A stretch of DNA of 64,000 bases from Bolinopsis microptera (taxonomy: Eukaryota; Ctenophora; Tentaculata; Lobata; Bolinopsidae), in assembly GCF_026151205.1 (NCBI RefSeq), contig NC_087079.1, positions 10,654,635 to 10,718,634 of the forward strand. The letters run 5' to 3'. Positions 1 to 11,980 of the stretch are shown piece after piece. How positions within the stretch are numbered: position 1 is the first letter of the stretch; the number at the start of each line of letters is the position of its first letter. A program made the position numbers and the translations under genes. A model generated the notes under the pieces. That model worked only from the letters and a program-made list of their open reading frames with translations. It ran no database searches and was not told where the DNA came from.

Positions 1-2159
1 CGACTATACAAATGTGCGAGCATTTCGTATCATCAGCCTTACTTCGACTCTACAGAAGATTATGGAGAAACTGATCATCTGGTACATTGAAGCCGACATT
101 GGACTCTCCAACCTCACTACAGACAACCAACATGGTTTCAAGAGAAACTTCTCTACCGACTCCGCCCTTCACAAGATTACCAACAAAATTGAATTTTCCC
201 TCTCAGCTGGAAATCAAGCCCTAGGACTCTTTTTGGACATTGAAGGAGCCTTCGACAACATCTCTTATGACGCCATCTACCATAACCTCAACAACTCGGG
301 AATTCCCACCACCTTATGCAACTGGATTTACTATATGGTTTCCCATAGAGTTATCACTCTCACCCTTAACGGTATCTCTATTTCTAGAACTATCAGCAGA
401 GGCTGCCCTCAAGGAGGAGTACTCTCGCCTTTTCTCTGGAACCTTACTCTTAACGACCTCCTCTCTAACCACAACCTAGACACATCATTCATTCAAGCCT
501 TCGCAGACGACCTCTCCATCATAGTAGGAGGAATAGACATTCCCACCATCAGAGCCATTTGTCAAAGATACCTCATTATCATTGATAAGTGGTGCACGAC
601 CATCGGCGTAAAACTTAGCTCTCTCAAGACCCAAGCTATCATGTTTACCAGGAAACGATTATGGACGCTTGATAAACCCCTATCTCTAAGAGGCATCAAC
701 ATTCACCTTGTAAATGAGGTCAAGTACCTTGGTATTACCCTTGACTCCAAACTCCTATGGAGACCCCACATTGATGCCACTTGTAATAAAGCTATCAGGA
801 ACCTATGCACACCATCAGATCTGCCTGTAGCAAAAAATGGGGACTTAAACCTTCCTACACACTCTGGATCTACGAACAAATCATCATCCCAGCTCTTTCT
901 CATGGATCAGTGGTCTGGAGCCATATACTGGACTCCAGAAAATGGGCTACTAACATGCTCAACCACGTACAAAGAACAGCTCTACTCCTGATCACAGGAG
1001 CCATCTCCTCCTCTCCGACCTGTTACTTAGAGGTCCTCACCCAAATCCCCCCTCTCGACCTCAGGATTCACTCCATTTCTCTTAAAACTTTCCTCAGGCT
1101 TAACATCACTTCGTCCGCCTCATACGGACTTAGAGACGGAAAGCTGACATCTCACTCGATACTCCTCAATGATCAGCTCAAGAAGATTCTCCCACCTCTT
1201 TCCCTTTTAGACATAGCACCAGCATCACTCAACCTGTCACAATCCTTCACAACGGATATTCTCGACCGCTCGGTTGCCCTAGTTCAGATCCCTCTCCTAC
1301 ATAAACCAGACACTCTAGTGGGATACACCGACGGCTCGGTAAAGAACAACCTCGCAGGAGCGGGGTTCGTCCTCTTTCTTAACTCATCGTCTATTACAGA
1401 ACATTTCCACCAACTCGGAAACACCACAACCATCTTCCAAGCAGAGTTACTGGCTTTACTCCACCTCTGTATCCACCTCTCCAAGAACTCTTACGAAGCT
1501 ACTGAGCTCCACATCTGTATCGACAGCAAAGCAGTTCTTCTTGCCTTATCGGGCACTATCACCCGATCCCACCTCATCCTAGACACTCTAGGAGCCCTCA
1601 ACGCACTTAGCAGGACGATATCCGTCACCCTCCACTGGGTACCGGCGCATAGTGGAATTATAGGCAATGATCTCGCAGATTCTCTGGCAAACAAAGGATC
1701 CGACTCTCCTCCCATTGGACCGCCTCCTTTTGCCCCTTACACTCACTCCTCTCTCTCTGATATTATAGACAGTTACTTTTCTCGACTTCACTATAAACGT
1801 TTATTACTCTTCAGATCCTCCACTGATTTTCACCAATCCAACATTATTAGTTTCTTTGACAGACACCTTGACGTTAAACGACATAATAGAGACAATACCA
1901 GAATTCTTACACATCTATTCACAGGATGCAGTTATCTCAGATATTTCCAAAACAAGATTGGCAACGAACCCAACAGCATATGCAAAAAGTGTGATGAAGA
2001 CAAGGAAACTACAGCACACTACCTCACAAGCTGTCCAGCATTCTCCATACACAGGAAATACTACCTTGGGAGGACACCTTCCATCAAACCTTCTCTATCA
2101 GTAACATAGTGGGGTTCGCTAGAGCTACCAAGTATCTAGATTTCTATGACCCCCCCTAG
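1..2159 (+). pseudogene. Decayed non-LTR retrotransposon (LINE) with RT and RNase H
   Basis: This is the 3' part of a LINE pol ORF that enters from the left edge. Reading frame 2 (14 to about 820) has RT motifs: the palm block around DIEGAFDNISYD, the PQGGVLSPFLWN block and the catalytic FADD box. The frame then shifts to frame 1 (about 805-2066), which holds the RT thumb (ALSHGSVVWSH) and an RNase H domain with YTDGSVKNN, the Glu in FQAELLALL, the Asp in CIDSKAVLLAL and WVPAHSGIIGNDLAD, followed by a C-terminal zinc-knuckle-like CKKCDEDKETTAHYLTSC. The tail (GFARATKYLDFYDPP) is in frame 3 and stops at 2157-2159. An RNase H after the RT places it in the I/Jockey-like group of LINEs (family knowledge). 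Two frameshifts show it is dead. The endonuclease part lies outside the window. Confidence 0.88.
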
Positions 2160-3890
2160 TCTCTTTCTCTTAGCCCTAGCTGACGTAATTGTCCCTCTAC
2201 CACAATCACCCTCCCCTCCCCAGATCGTGTTCAGACTTGCAGAAGGTCCTGCTACCCAGCCAGTTCTAAGGGCTCAATAGTCCACTGGACGGCTCTCGTA
2301 GCTTGACTTAATGCCTGTCTCTCTCTCTCCCCCCTCACCCCTCTTTTTCATCATTGCTGATTGTGGAAGGGACAACCACGTTACCTACTCAGTTTCCTCT
2401 TATTGCTCATGGACATGATTCAGGGACTTCCCCAGCCCTCTATATCTTTAACATGATACCTCCCAGGACCTTAGTATTCCATACCAGACATTTCTTAACT
2501 CCTCGTTACAGCAAGACTAATACAACACGGAGAAGAAAAGAAATAGAGACAAGAATACGACAGCCATGGACTCCTACAAAAGACTAACAGAAGGAACATC
2601 CCGGTTTGATCCTTCTGAACTATGCATCTTATATCGGTATAGTATTGGTATCTATTTATTACCTATTGTTATTTTTTATCCTTGCTAGTTAATCAGGTTT
2701 TTGGGTACCGGGCCATCCTGGTTACCCTGCTATGGGCCGTTCCCCTGGCTTATGCAGGTCTAGTTTACCCATATATATATTAACCAATTAGGCCACGATT
2801 TCATGTAGTGTATCGTAATATTTACATATAGATCTTCGCGCGTTCCTGCAACTTAAAGGTAGTAGCAGACTACCAGAAGTACTACTACCGGTAGTATTAG
2901 ATTCTTACATATTCCTGGGAATTTCAAGAATAACCAAGAATATTTTCTGGCGCGTTTTACTGCGCGTTTTTTGTCCCTGGAATCGACAAGAATTTAGCTA
3001 TATCTCATATATGTAATGCGCTCGATTCAAACGTCTTAAGAAATAAGAACCCCTGAGAGCGACTGATTTTAATTGAATTTAAATATTAACTAATTAACAA
3101 AAATCAGTCGGTGGCTGTGGAAATATTACGACACCTCGTTAACCCAATCAATGTCTGGAAGGCAGATCACCGTGAGACCCCGGATCTCATAGGACCAAGT
3201 GGTTAGCCACCGTGGTTTGTGTGGGATTAAGACCTACGAGTGCGTGAAGTGTTCAGTGAAGTTACACCAACTGTTACGCTGACTTTATTGATGGTGGAAC
3301 TTTGAAAGTGTACACTCTTGTGCTGTTAAGTGTTCCTTTAAAAAATAAAGTATTTGGTTATACATTGTGACTGTGAACAGGTTGATTTTGCATTGTACCA
3401 ATGTACCGTTACTGTAATGATGTTGTTGTAAGACTATGAGTTGTTGACTAGCTACAACCTCGCCGGAAACCCATTTATACTGAGGCTACTGAAGTTTGTA
3501 TATTTCCTTTTGTTTTTGTCAGCAAATTTTGTGATCCCCTATTAATAAATAATTAGCCCGTATAGTCTGGGACTCTGGAGTGCTGAGTGGTTACACTGTA
3601 CACGTGATTAATCAAACGTTACTGATTGGGTCACGTGATCAGTGATTTGATCTATGCGAGATCCATGATATTAGGGGGCCTAGTCTTCCGTTCATGATTG
3701 GTTGTCAAGTCAAGCAATTTTCAATCACATTTATATTTCTTAAATTTTAATGGTAAATTTTGCCGGATGTCAAGTCAAAAGTAATGTTAGGATTAGGAGG
3801 AAGTGTTACATTTCAAATTACGCGTATATTATGTCGTGTTCTTGCAACCGTCCGACCACACCAGAGTGGGTGTTTATTATTACCGTACGA
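2160..3890. other. Non-coding stretch after the RNase H LINE
   Basis: No gene was found here. The first 500-650 bp (to roughly 2800) is probably the 3' untranslated tail of the preceding LINE, because it follows the pol stop directly; no clear poly-A or target duplication marks the end. A short hairpin lies at 3060-3108 with arms CGACTGATTTT and AAAATCAGTCG. Two CACGTG palindromes sit at 3601-3606 and 3632-3637, in front of the larger cluster beyond 4140. Confidence 0.4.
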
Positions 3891-3897
3891 AATCTTT

Positions 3898-6705
3898 TAT
3901 TGAGCATCTATGATTATAAATGCAATCTAGGGACTCTGGGCGGAAGATGCATATTTGAAATTCCAACAGCATCTTGTACCCTTCATTGTGCTGATTCCCG
4001 GAAGCATTCTCTTTACGTTCTCATCATTCTGTAGAATGAGAAATCGTTCATTTAAAATTGGGTAATTATAGGCCTGTCAAGGATTGCAGCCCAATTAAGA
4101 CCTGATCAATTGCAGCTACTTGTGCCATATAAGGGATAACTGAGGTCACGTGACAGTCGGTCCTATCACGTGACCGCTAATCCTATCACGTGACCTTGAT
4201 TCGTAAATCCTCAGGCACGTGATCACATTCGTAACGTGTCGTATGCCGACTAGGATATTTTGTGACGTCACCAGAGCTCAAGCTACTCGATCAGGCCTTA
4301 TATGGAATAATATAATTGTATCGCGTGTAATTGGATCCAATTATAGAAGCTGAGTGCTCAATTATGACAGCATCTGGTATCACTTTCTGAAACCTATCAG
4401 ACAGCTGGCCCAGAGAATCGAAAATATAAGGATTTTTTATTTCAATGAAAATCGAAGCGAAAACCTTGTAACCCTATGTTTTCGAGGACGCTGAACAAGA
4501 TTAAACTGGTTATAATTATCATACTCTCGTGTAAATTGCCTTAAAGCGTAATTGAAATTTTAATGATGCTATCAATTGTATTTGTAATACGATAAGCTGA
4601 GCGGCTTAACGGCTGGCATTCCTGGGCCGCGCTCATCCCAGCTTGTCATTCCGCCGCAGCTTTAATGTTTGTGAATATTACAGCTTGGGGTCCCCAGGTA
4701 ACGGCTCAACGGCTGGCACCGCTATCTTTGCCTAAGTCGTGTTATTAATACAAAAAATCTCATAGTATCGGGTAAATCACTTCAAAATGCACTTGAATTT
4801 CATCAATTTGATTAAGTTGTTATAAGTTGAATAGCTGGCGCATTTACAGTGCTACGTTTTCAATTATTCTACCACCACTTGGAATTAAAATCTATATTAT
4901 ATACATATTGCATTGTTAAATACATATAATCAAGATCGCTAAGTTCACTGTGTGAACGAAGTATGGCTTTTCTTCTTTGAAAACTTTTTGGCATTATAAC
5001 TATAAAAGTACTTCGGGTTTGCTTTTACTTTTGCTGCAGCCTGCTCTTCGCGATGCTGAAAAAATGCTCAGTTAAAATACTATCTAAAGATTTAATGTCT
5101 GATACAGTAATTTAATCAACAAGCCAGACAAGCCAGACACGGAGTCCAGGGTCAAAATTATTGATGTTCAACTAATTTTACAATAATAGATAGCTTTGAA
5201 CACATTATGACTTTTAAATTTGATTGGCTTTCCAGAACAATCAAATTCAATTCGACGATTTGTTCCAATCATTACTTCTTATCAAAATGTTTTGTCAAAA
5301 TGATTTCGATGGTCAACTAATTTCTGTATCTATTATTATCAGCATCTGTTATATCACGTTTATCTCACGGACAGGTTGTGCATGATCGTTCTTATTCCTT
5401 TTAGGAAATTTACCACCTTTTGTTAAAAATAACCTATGTAGTACCTAACCTTAACCCTAAAAAAGCCAACATTGTTCGTACAGCACGTATTGGCTTGCCC
5501 ATGGTCACGTGATATCGATCCTGCATTCTGATTCGCTCTAGGGCTGCATGTCTATAACCCACACACACACCAGTAAGTCAGTGACTTCTTATATTATATT
5601 ATTAGTCTGGTCTGATATTGTAACCCATTAGTGAAAGTTATTTCTTCTGACCTCTTATTCTGTTCTTTTTCTCTCGTCTTTTTAAACCAATTTGATGAGG
5701 ATCAAAGAATCAACGAATTTTTGCATGCCTGTTTTAATTTCAGCTGGTATTGTCTCGAAGCCCATAGCCATTTCTATAAAAAATGCCACCATTGCATTTC
5801 TGATAAGTCTAGATTTTGTAATTGTATCCAAGTACAACAGTCCTCGACATCTCACTTCGTGCCCCAATATACCTTTAAAACAGGATCTACAGGATGAACC
5901 ACATAAAATTTGACTTTTAAAAAAATATCATCACCCGCCACATTAGCAAAATTTAACAAAATTTTGAAAATTTTGCTGTCTACTTTTGTCCGCTAATGTC
6001 CTGCCCTTTTTGGATCCCCCCCCCCCCCCCCCCCCTTATAATAACATCTATGACATTCAAGTGCATTTTAAAGCAATTTGCCCTTGAGTATGATAATTAT
6101 AACCAGTTTTATCGTGTTCAGCGTCCTCGAAAACATAAAGTCTCATGATTTTTGCTTCGATATTCATTAACAAAAAATCCTTCTATTTTCAAATCTCTGG
6201 CCCAGCTGCCTGCTGAGTTTCAGAAGGTGATACCTGATCAATATGCACTACAATGATTGCGCAGCTCCTATAATTGGATCCAATTACACGCGATCCAATA
6301 TATTATTCCATATAAGGTCTGATCAAGTAGCTTGACGTCACAAAATATCCTAGTCGGCATACGACACGTTACGAATGTGATCGCGTGCCCGAGGGTTTAC
6401 GAATCAAGGTAACGTGATAGGATTAGCGGTCACGACTCACGTGATAGGACCGAATGTCACGTGACCTCAGTTATCCCCTATATGGCACAAGTAGCTGTTA
6501 TTGATCAGCTCTTAATTGGGCTGCAATCCTTGATAGGCCTATAATTACCCAATTTTAAATGAACGATATCTCATTCTACAGTATGATGAGGGCGTAAAGA
6601 GAATGCTTCCCGGAATCAGCATAATAAAGGGAACAAGATGCTGTTGGAATTTTAATTATTCATCTTCCACCCGTAGTCCCTAATGCAATCATGCAGCTCA
6701 TTTTT
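3898..6705. repeat. 2.8-kb long inverted repeat (foldback-like) upstream of NOS
   Basis: The left arm (about 3898-4570) and the right arm (about 6050-6705) are imperfect reverse complements over 600 bp. Matching landmarks include AATTCCAACAGC at 3959 against its complement near 6640, the GGATCCAATTA blocks near 4330 and 6275, and GGTTATAATTATCATACTC near 4508 against its complement near 6090. The central 1.5 kb (4570-6050) carries no recognisable coding domain and includes a run of about 20 C at 6016-6035. No clean target duplication was found at the outer edges. It could be a foldback transposon or an inverted segmental duplication. Several indels show that it is old. Confidence 0.7.
4147..4268. 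promoter_or_regulatory. Cluster of CACGTG E-boxes and a CRE-like site
   Basis: Four exact CACGTG palindromes occur at 4147, 4167, 4187 and 4216, the first three spaced 20 bp apart, followed by a perfect TGACGTCA at 4261-4268. Mirror copies in the right arm keep CACGTG at 6438 and 6458 and a TGACGTCA near 6335. Others lie at 3601, 3632 and 5516. CACGTG is the core of bHLH (MYC/USF/CLOCK-type) sites and TGACGTCA of CREB/ATF sites. The sites are seen directly. Regulation of NOS, 2.6 kb downstream, is inference, and the regular spacing may simply be a repeat unit of the element. Confidence 0.4.
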
Positions 6706-6899
6706 AGTTTTTGAAGTGAAAACGGACACCTAACCATTCCCTTCTGCTTCGCCTCGGAAACCAAGTCAGCACACTTTTGAATGACTTGTAATCTGTATAA
6801 AGTTTCAGAGCAATTACAATAATATAATGTTATGTAAGTTATCAGTTCGATCTTTATAGCAGGATTTAAAACGTTAATCTTAGCAGGAAAGACCACAAG

Positions 6900-9364
6900 A
6901 TGACGGTCAAAAAGCAAGTAGAACTTAACGACTACGGATATCCTGCTTCAATACCGTTGACTGATACACTAAACAAAGAAAGTCGGGACCAGTCTGGTGC
7001 CTGGGCACCCTGCCAAGGTTCAAAGATGCTCACTAGCGGGAAGGGTCCTCTCTCTGAAGAAGAAGCCATCATCCAAATGAAAAAGTTCTTCGATACCTAC
7101 TACGCAGACGTGGAGAATTCCAAACCTACTTTAGCAAAAGATGAAAGAGTAGCTGAAGCATTAAGTACGATGGAAGCCACTGGAGATTACGAGCACACCT
7201 TTGATGAGCTCAGTTGGGCTGCTAAAACTGCTTGGAGAAACGCACCACGCTGTGTCGGGCGTAACATCTGGAAAACCTTGACAGTGGTTGACGAGAGAAA
7301 CGCACTATCGTGCCCGGATATCTTCGATGCTATCTGCAAAAATCTGAGGGTGGCTTTTAACGGTGGTCAGATAAACCCATCTGCCATTGTATTCCGTCAA
7401 CGATACATGAAAGACAAAGATACACCGGGAATAAGAGTTTGGAATGGCGTTCTGCTTGCTTTTGCAGGCTTTGTGAAGGAAAATGGAGATATTATAGGCG
7501 ACCCTAAGAACGTCTATCTAGCTAACCTTGCCAAAAGTTTGGGCTGGAAGCCTAAAAGAGGTCCGTTTGAGTTGCTTCCCATCATGATATCAGATGCCAA
7601 TCAAAATACGGAGGTATTCGAGCTACCGAATGACATCAAAGGGTACATGGTCGATATCACTCATCCAAAAGAGCCAGAAATTACTAAGCTGGGTCTACGA
7701 TGGTATGCAATACCTTCAGTCAGCTCAATGATGCTGGAGGCGGGAGGTATCCAATATACCTGCTCACAAATCGCAGGTTTCTTCCAGGACACTGAGATTT
7801 CTGTGATGAATCTGCTGGCTGAGTCTAGATACCATCTAATGGAACCTATTGGGAGGGCATTAAAGTTGGATGTCTCCATGAACTCTACCTATTGGAAATG
7901 CACAGTGGCTACGGAATTGACAAGGGCAGTTTACCACAGCTTCAAGCTTGCTCGCGTCTCTATGATTGATCACTTGACACTAGCAGACAACTTCAACTCG
8001 TTTATGAAAGAAGAAGTGAGGACAAGAGGAGGGTGTCCCACAGATTGGCTCTGGGTGGTCCCACCCATGTCAGGTGGTCTAGTGCCCACCTTTCATCACG
8101 AATACTTGCGGTATGCCCTATCACCATCATATGAGTACCAAGCAGGTCCGGAGATGTTCTTCAGGAAACGTCGGAACAAATTTTCTTTTCGTGCGGTGGT
8201 TAGAACGTCCATGTACTTCCTTGAAATGATGAGCAAACGTCTCAAAGAGAGAAAACGAGTTGCAATGGTGTATGCCACAGAAGGGGGCACTGCTTTAACT
8301 TATGCTAGGGCCGCTGAGTCACTTTTTGTTAAGGCATTCAATGTGTCTATCGTTCCGGTCACTGCAATCACCAATAAGGAGGGTCTTCAAAAGTGCATCG
8401 ATTGCTCTGATATCGTCATAATCATTGCCTCTCCGTTTGGAGCTGGGGGAGCCCCTTCAATCGCTGAGGAATTTCACAGAAACCTTCTCAACAAAGTTTA
8501 TCGTTTTGATGGCATAAAATACGCTGTGTTTGGGCTGGGATCTTCTCAATACATAGAGACGTTCGCAAATTTTGGAAAACTTCTAGATAGAGAAATCGAA
8601 ACAGAAGGAGGAACACGAATCACTGATGCTGGTTTTGGTGATGATCAAGCGAACCAAAAGCTAGCATTCGATGATTGGATTAAAGCACTGTATGTCAAAT
8701 GCTGCAATGATTATCTGCCAATGGGTGGAAAGTCACAAGGTACTGCTGTCGAAGGAGTGACCGCTAAGAAAGTTTACAGATGGAGATACAGCAACAAGAG
8801 GAGCCTGAACCAGTGTTTCCAAGAGATGATAGATTCTCATGAAAAGATTTTCGAGTTCACATTAAAGGAAAAAATAAATCTGTCTCCTGAGGGGGCACCA
8901 GAAAAATACTACTTATGGTGGTTATGCCAGGATATGTAAATTACTTTTACAAAGACGGCAAATTGCCAGCTCACACCAGAGAAGCATTCTGCAAATTTGA
9001 GATTTTGACAATACACGGCATCATCGTAAAGAATGCGCTTACATTAATGCACCGCATGAAGCACTTTCCTAACACAGTACCTGTATCAATTAGAAACTTG
9101 TTTCCAGATAACATACCCACGCATGGTTCAAATCATGAGAACAGTAGCGAATGGCTAGATACGTACAATAACCGATGTTTCAAAGCATCCATCTTTTTTA
9201 AAGGACCTTTACTAGCTCTAACAGACACCAACAAGAACATCACGTCCCTACCTAGCTTATTTTCAATAAATATTTACAAATCGAACGCAAAACGCGTGCT
9301 TCTTGAGCAACAGTCAACACTAGCTAATTCAGAGGACAGCTGGCCAGCATTTCTGCTACACAAC
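6900..9364 (+). CDS. NOS: Nitric oxide synthase, exon block 1 (oxygenase, calmodulin site, FMN domain), frameshifted
   Basis: NOS oxidises L-arginine to citrulline and NO, using heme, BH4, FMN, FAD and NADPH. From ATG 6900 the oxygenase domain spans residues 1-415. The heme ligand is Cys118 in WRNAPRCVGR; Gln167 and Glu299 sit where NOS binds arginine, and CPTDWLWVVPP (379-389) matches the BH4/dimer segment. A basic amphipathic stretch at about 421-452 (RKRRNKF ... KRLKERKR) is the likely calmodulin site. A flavodoxin domain follows (YATEGGT 458-464, SPFGAGGAP, FGLGSSQY 544-551). The frame breaks between 8891 and 8937, near GGGGG at 8891-8895 or AAAAA at 8902-8906, and continues one frame over to about 9364. 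There AAC|GTACCT is a phase-0 donor matching the acceptor at 11980. Odd points: a Cys-x4-Met in place of the zinc-binding Cys-x4-Cys (residues 38-43), and a long insert before the FAD domain. The frameshift may be mutation or sequencing error. Confidence 0.88.
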
Positions 9365-9614
9365 GTACCTGGTTTGAGGAAGTCCAATAGATGAGGGATG
9401 ATTGAGTAATACAGCGACCAATAATCGCTAAATCATGACATCATATCATAACATAACATAACATAGGACGACAGCAAACACACAATAAACGAGCAGTAAT
9501 AAACAACGTTCGCTTAATGGACTGACATATTTCAGCATATTTTTCACTGCCAAAGCGCTGATAACAGCAAGCCTTACCCCACTCCGCGCGGCTTTTTAAT
9601 GCACAAAATCTTAA

Positions 9615-11647
9615 AGGACCAGTTAACTGAAAAATGTGTAGTCTCCAATTTGGCTAAGATTTAAATCAGCTGTGACAAACTGGTAAAGAATCGTATCGCC
9701 GAAAGAACCAACTCTCTAGCGTACGTGTAACGCGTGTTATTGCAATAATAAGCTGTGGCCTCGTGACGTCATAAAGTCCCTCAGTGCGCGCTTGCATAGC
9801 GTAATTTACATTACAAATGTTTATCATCGTCAATAAAACACGTGTAACTCACTCAAATTTTAGAATTATGACTATTACCCTAGTTCTCCAAAATCCTTAT
9901 AGTTTTGGCTATCATCCTAACTAAAGGAATAGCTGATTGGATGTACAGTGCTCACGTCATGATTTTAAACAGTGATATAGGTTCTTGAACAGTGGCGGGT
10001 GAATGTACGGTTAGAAAGTTTCTGCTATTACAACTTATGTCATATGTGATAATTGTGGATTGTTTTCATTGCTTAATTACACAAGCAGGGAGACTGTACC
10101 GATTATTTTTCCCCAGTCCATGAAACTCTAACGAATTTAGAAAGGATACAGATAAGTAAGAGTTTGTTCAATTCCGAGAGCAATTATATTTATAGCATAG
10201 CGAAATTTCTAACTTTAATCTGCAAGTGTCTGCCAGTACAGGAGACAAGAAGTCTGGCTACTTTACGGCCGTTCCTCTGGGACCATTAGTAGAAGTAGCT
10301 TCTATCAGAACAGTGCCGTGGGAACAGAATTCCCGCCAAAATACCCGGTCTACCAAATAGTAAAATTACTGATTGGAGGTGTGTACGGTGTGAGGTGTGT
10401 TTTGAATTAGACTTCCGGCTTACCTAGTTGTTATCCTTATTGCATTATCATCGGTGCATAACATAAATAAACTACTGGTAAGTTTAAATAGTAAATACCA
10501 AGTGCAAACGTGTTCAGTCGATCGACCCACTGAACAACTATAGAATTTCCAAGACCCTATTATTCTCTGGCCATATATTACGGCACGATCGATTGTTAGA
10601 TGGCTAAATGACCAACGTTAATCTATACAATTCTAAAACTATGAGCTAGCACTTTAATCTAAAAATACCTTTTTTATATTACTCCTGATTTTTACATTTC
10701 ACGTAAAACATTGTCGCCAGAGGTTGATCATGGACACTAACAGCTTAATTTGAGATAAATGACTTATGAGTTTCTCTAAAGTTAACTCTAAAGTAGTGTA
10801 GTCCAGTCATTTATGGACATTTATGGAAATGAACCTGCAAATGTTCTAATACTCACGAAACTTTGCACAGACCTTCCCGAAGTTATGATTAAACGATTTT
10901 CGTTTGGAGACATTTTTTGACCGTGGAGAAAACCCAGGAGGGCCACGCCCATATTGACCCAATAACGTAACCGACCCCTTGCTTCTGAAGGTCGTAGAGA
11001 CTTCAAAATAGGCTTGAACGAAGCCGCATATGCATGTTTATATAGGAGTTATTGAGCAACACATGGCCTAAAATCATTACTTTTCGATAAATTCGCCAAA
11101 AACCATTTTGGGCGTGGTGCTAAGCCCATTTTCGATATGATCGTGATGGAGTCTTCAGACAGGATGCAAAAGAACCGCAATTAGCATATTAATATATGAC
11201 TTACGAACAAACATATGCCTTAAAGTGCTTACTTTTTCAGTTATTGGCGAAAAACTGATTTTCGGTTCCAGAAATCATGAAAAACTATGGGTATCTGGTT
11301 AATTGGGCTATGAAGGCCCTAAAGGTTTTTGAATGTGTGCAAATTGTGCAGAATGGCCATGTTTATATACAACTTATGAAGCAACATGTACCCTAAATTA
11401 CTTACTTTTCGAGTTATTCGGGGGAAAAGATTGTATTATGTCCATTTTTTACCTGTAAAATACAGTCTCACGAGCTACTCTGCGCGCAAGAGGGACTTTA
11501 TGACGTCATCGCCAAAATAATACAAACGCTATTTACACGCGTTAGAGAGCAGTTAGAGATTTAGGAATTTCGACTCGTTGCTTAGTTTGCTATTTGTCAC
11601 AATCTGTCAAAATATGAGGATAACTTTTTTTTCAGTTAACTGGTCCT
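9615..11647. mobile_element. 2.03-kb non-autonomous DNA transposon in the NOS intron, TTAA target duplication
   Basis: The terminal inverted repeats are AGGACCAGTTAACTG at 9615 and CAGTTAACTGGTCCT ending at 11647, each bordered by TTAA (9611-9614 and 11648-11651). Weaker inverted similarity continues inward for about 190 bp and includes a TGACGTCA in each arm (9764-9771 and 11501-11508), each followed or preceded by TAAAGTCC or its complement. The interior has no ORF with a transposase motif. It has three diverged tandem units (about 11041, 11200 and 11370) sharing a core like CTTACTTTTCGAGTTATT. TTAA target sites are typical of piggyBac and Kolobok transposons (family knowledge); the superfamily is not assigned here. 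Confidence 0.75.
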
Positions 11648-11980
11648 TTAAAGATAATTCTCGCGATAAAATTTTCATCGTCACGCTTGAAAATTTCTAG
11701 AAATTAGAATAGCCGTATATTATAACAAACTATAGCAAGCAGAATTAAGAAATAAAAAGTTCTGGGACTTAAGTGGTACAAATAAAATGAAAGGCATGCT
11801 AATCATGCTCACGTACTGTAATGTGTCGAGAGTTTTTTTTTTTTTTAAAGTTTTACCATTTGACAAAATAATTGATCTTTTTAGTGTGAGTGTGATTTCA
11901 ACTTTGAGTTTGAAAATATTTTGAAACGACTTTCGATATTATTGATTATTATATTTAATAAACTGTCTCAAAGCCCTTAG

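Noticed and set aside
3750-4034. 94-codon ORF at the left edge of the inverted repeat upstream of NOS
   Set aside because: No domain, runs into a repeat arm, and its mirror in the right arm is not open in the same way.
5631-5913. Overlapping short ORFs on both strands inside the inverted-repeat element
   Set aside because: No motif, mutually overlapping, composition like the surrounding AT-rich sequence.
6660-6917. Minus-strand ORF overlapping the NOS start
   Set aside because: No domain; spans the repeat edge and the NOS 5' region, and is better explained as chance.
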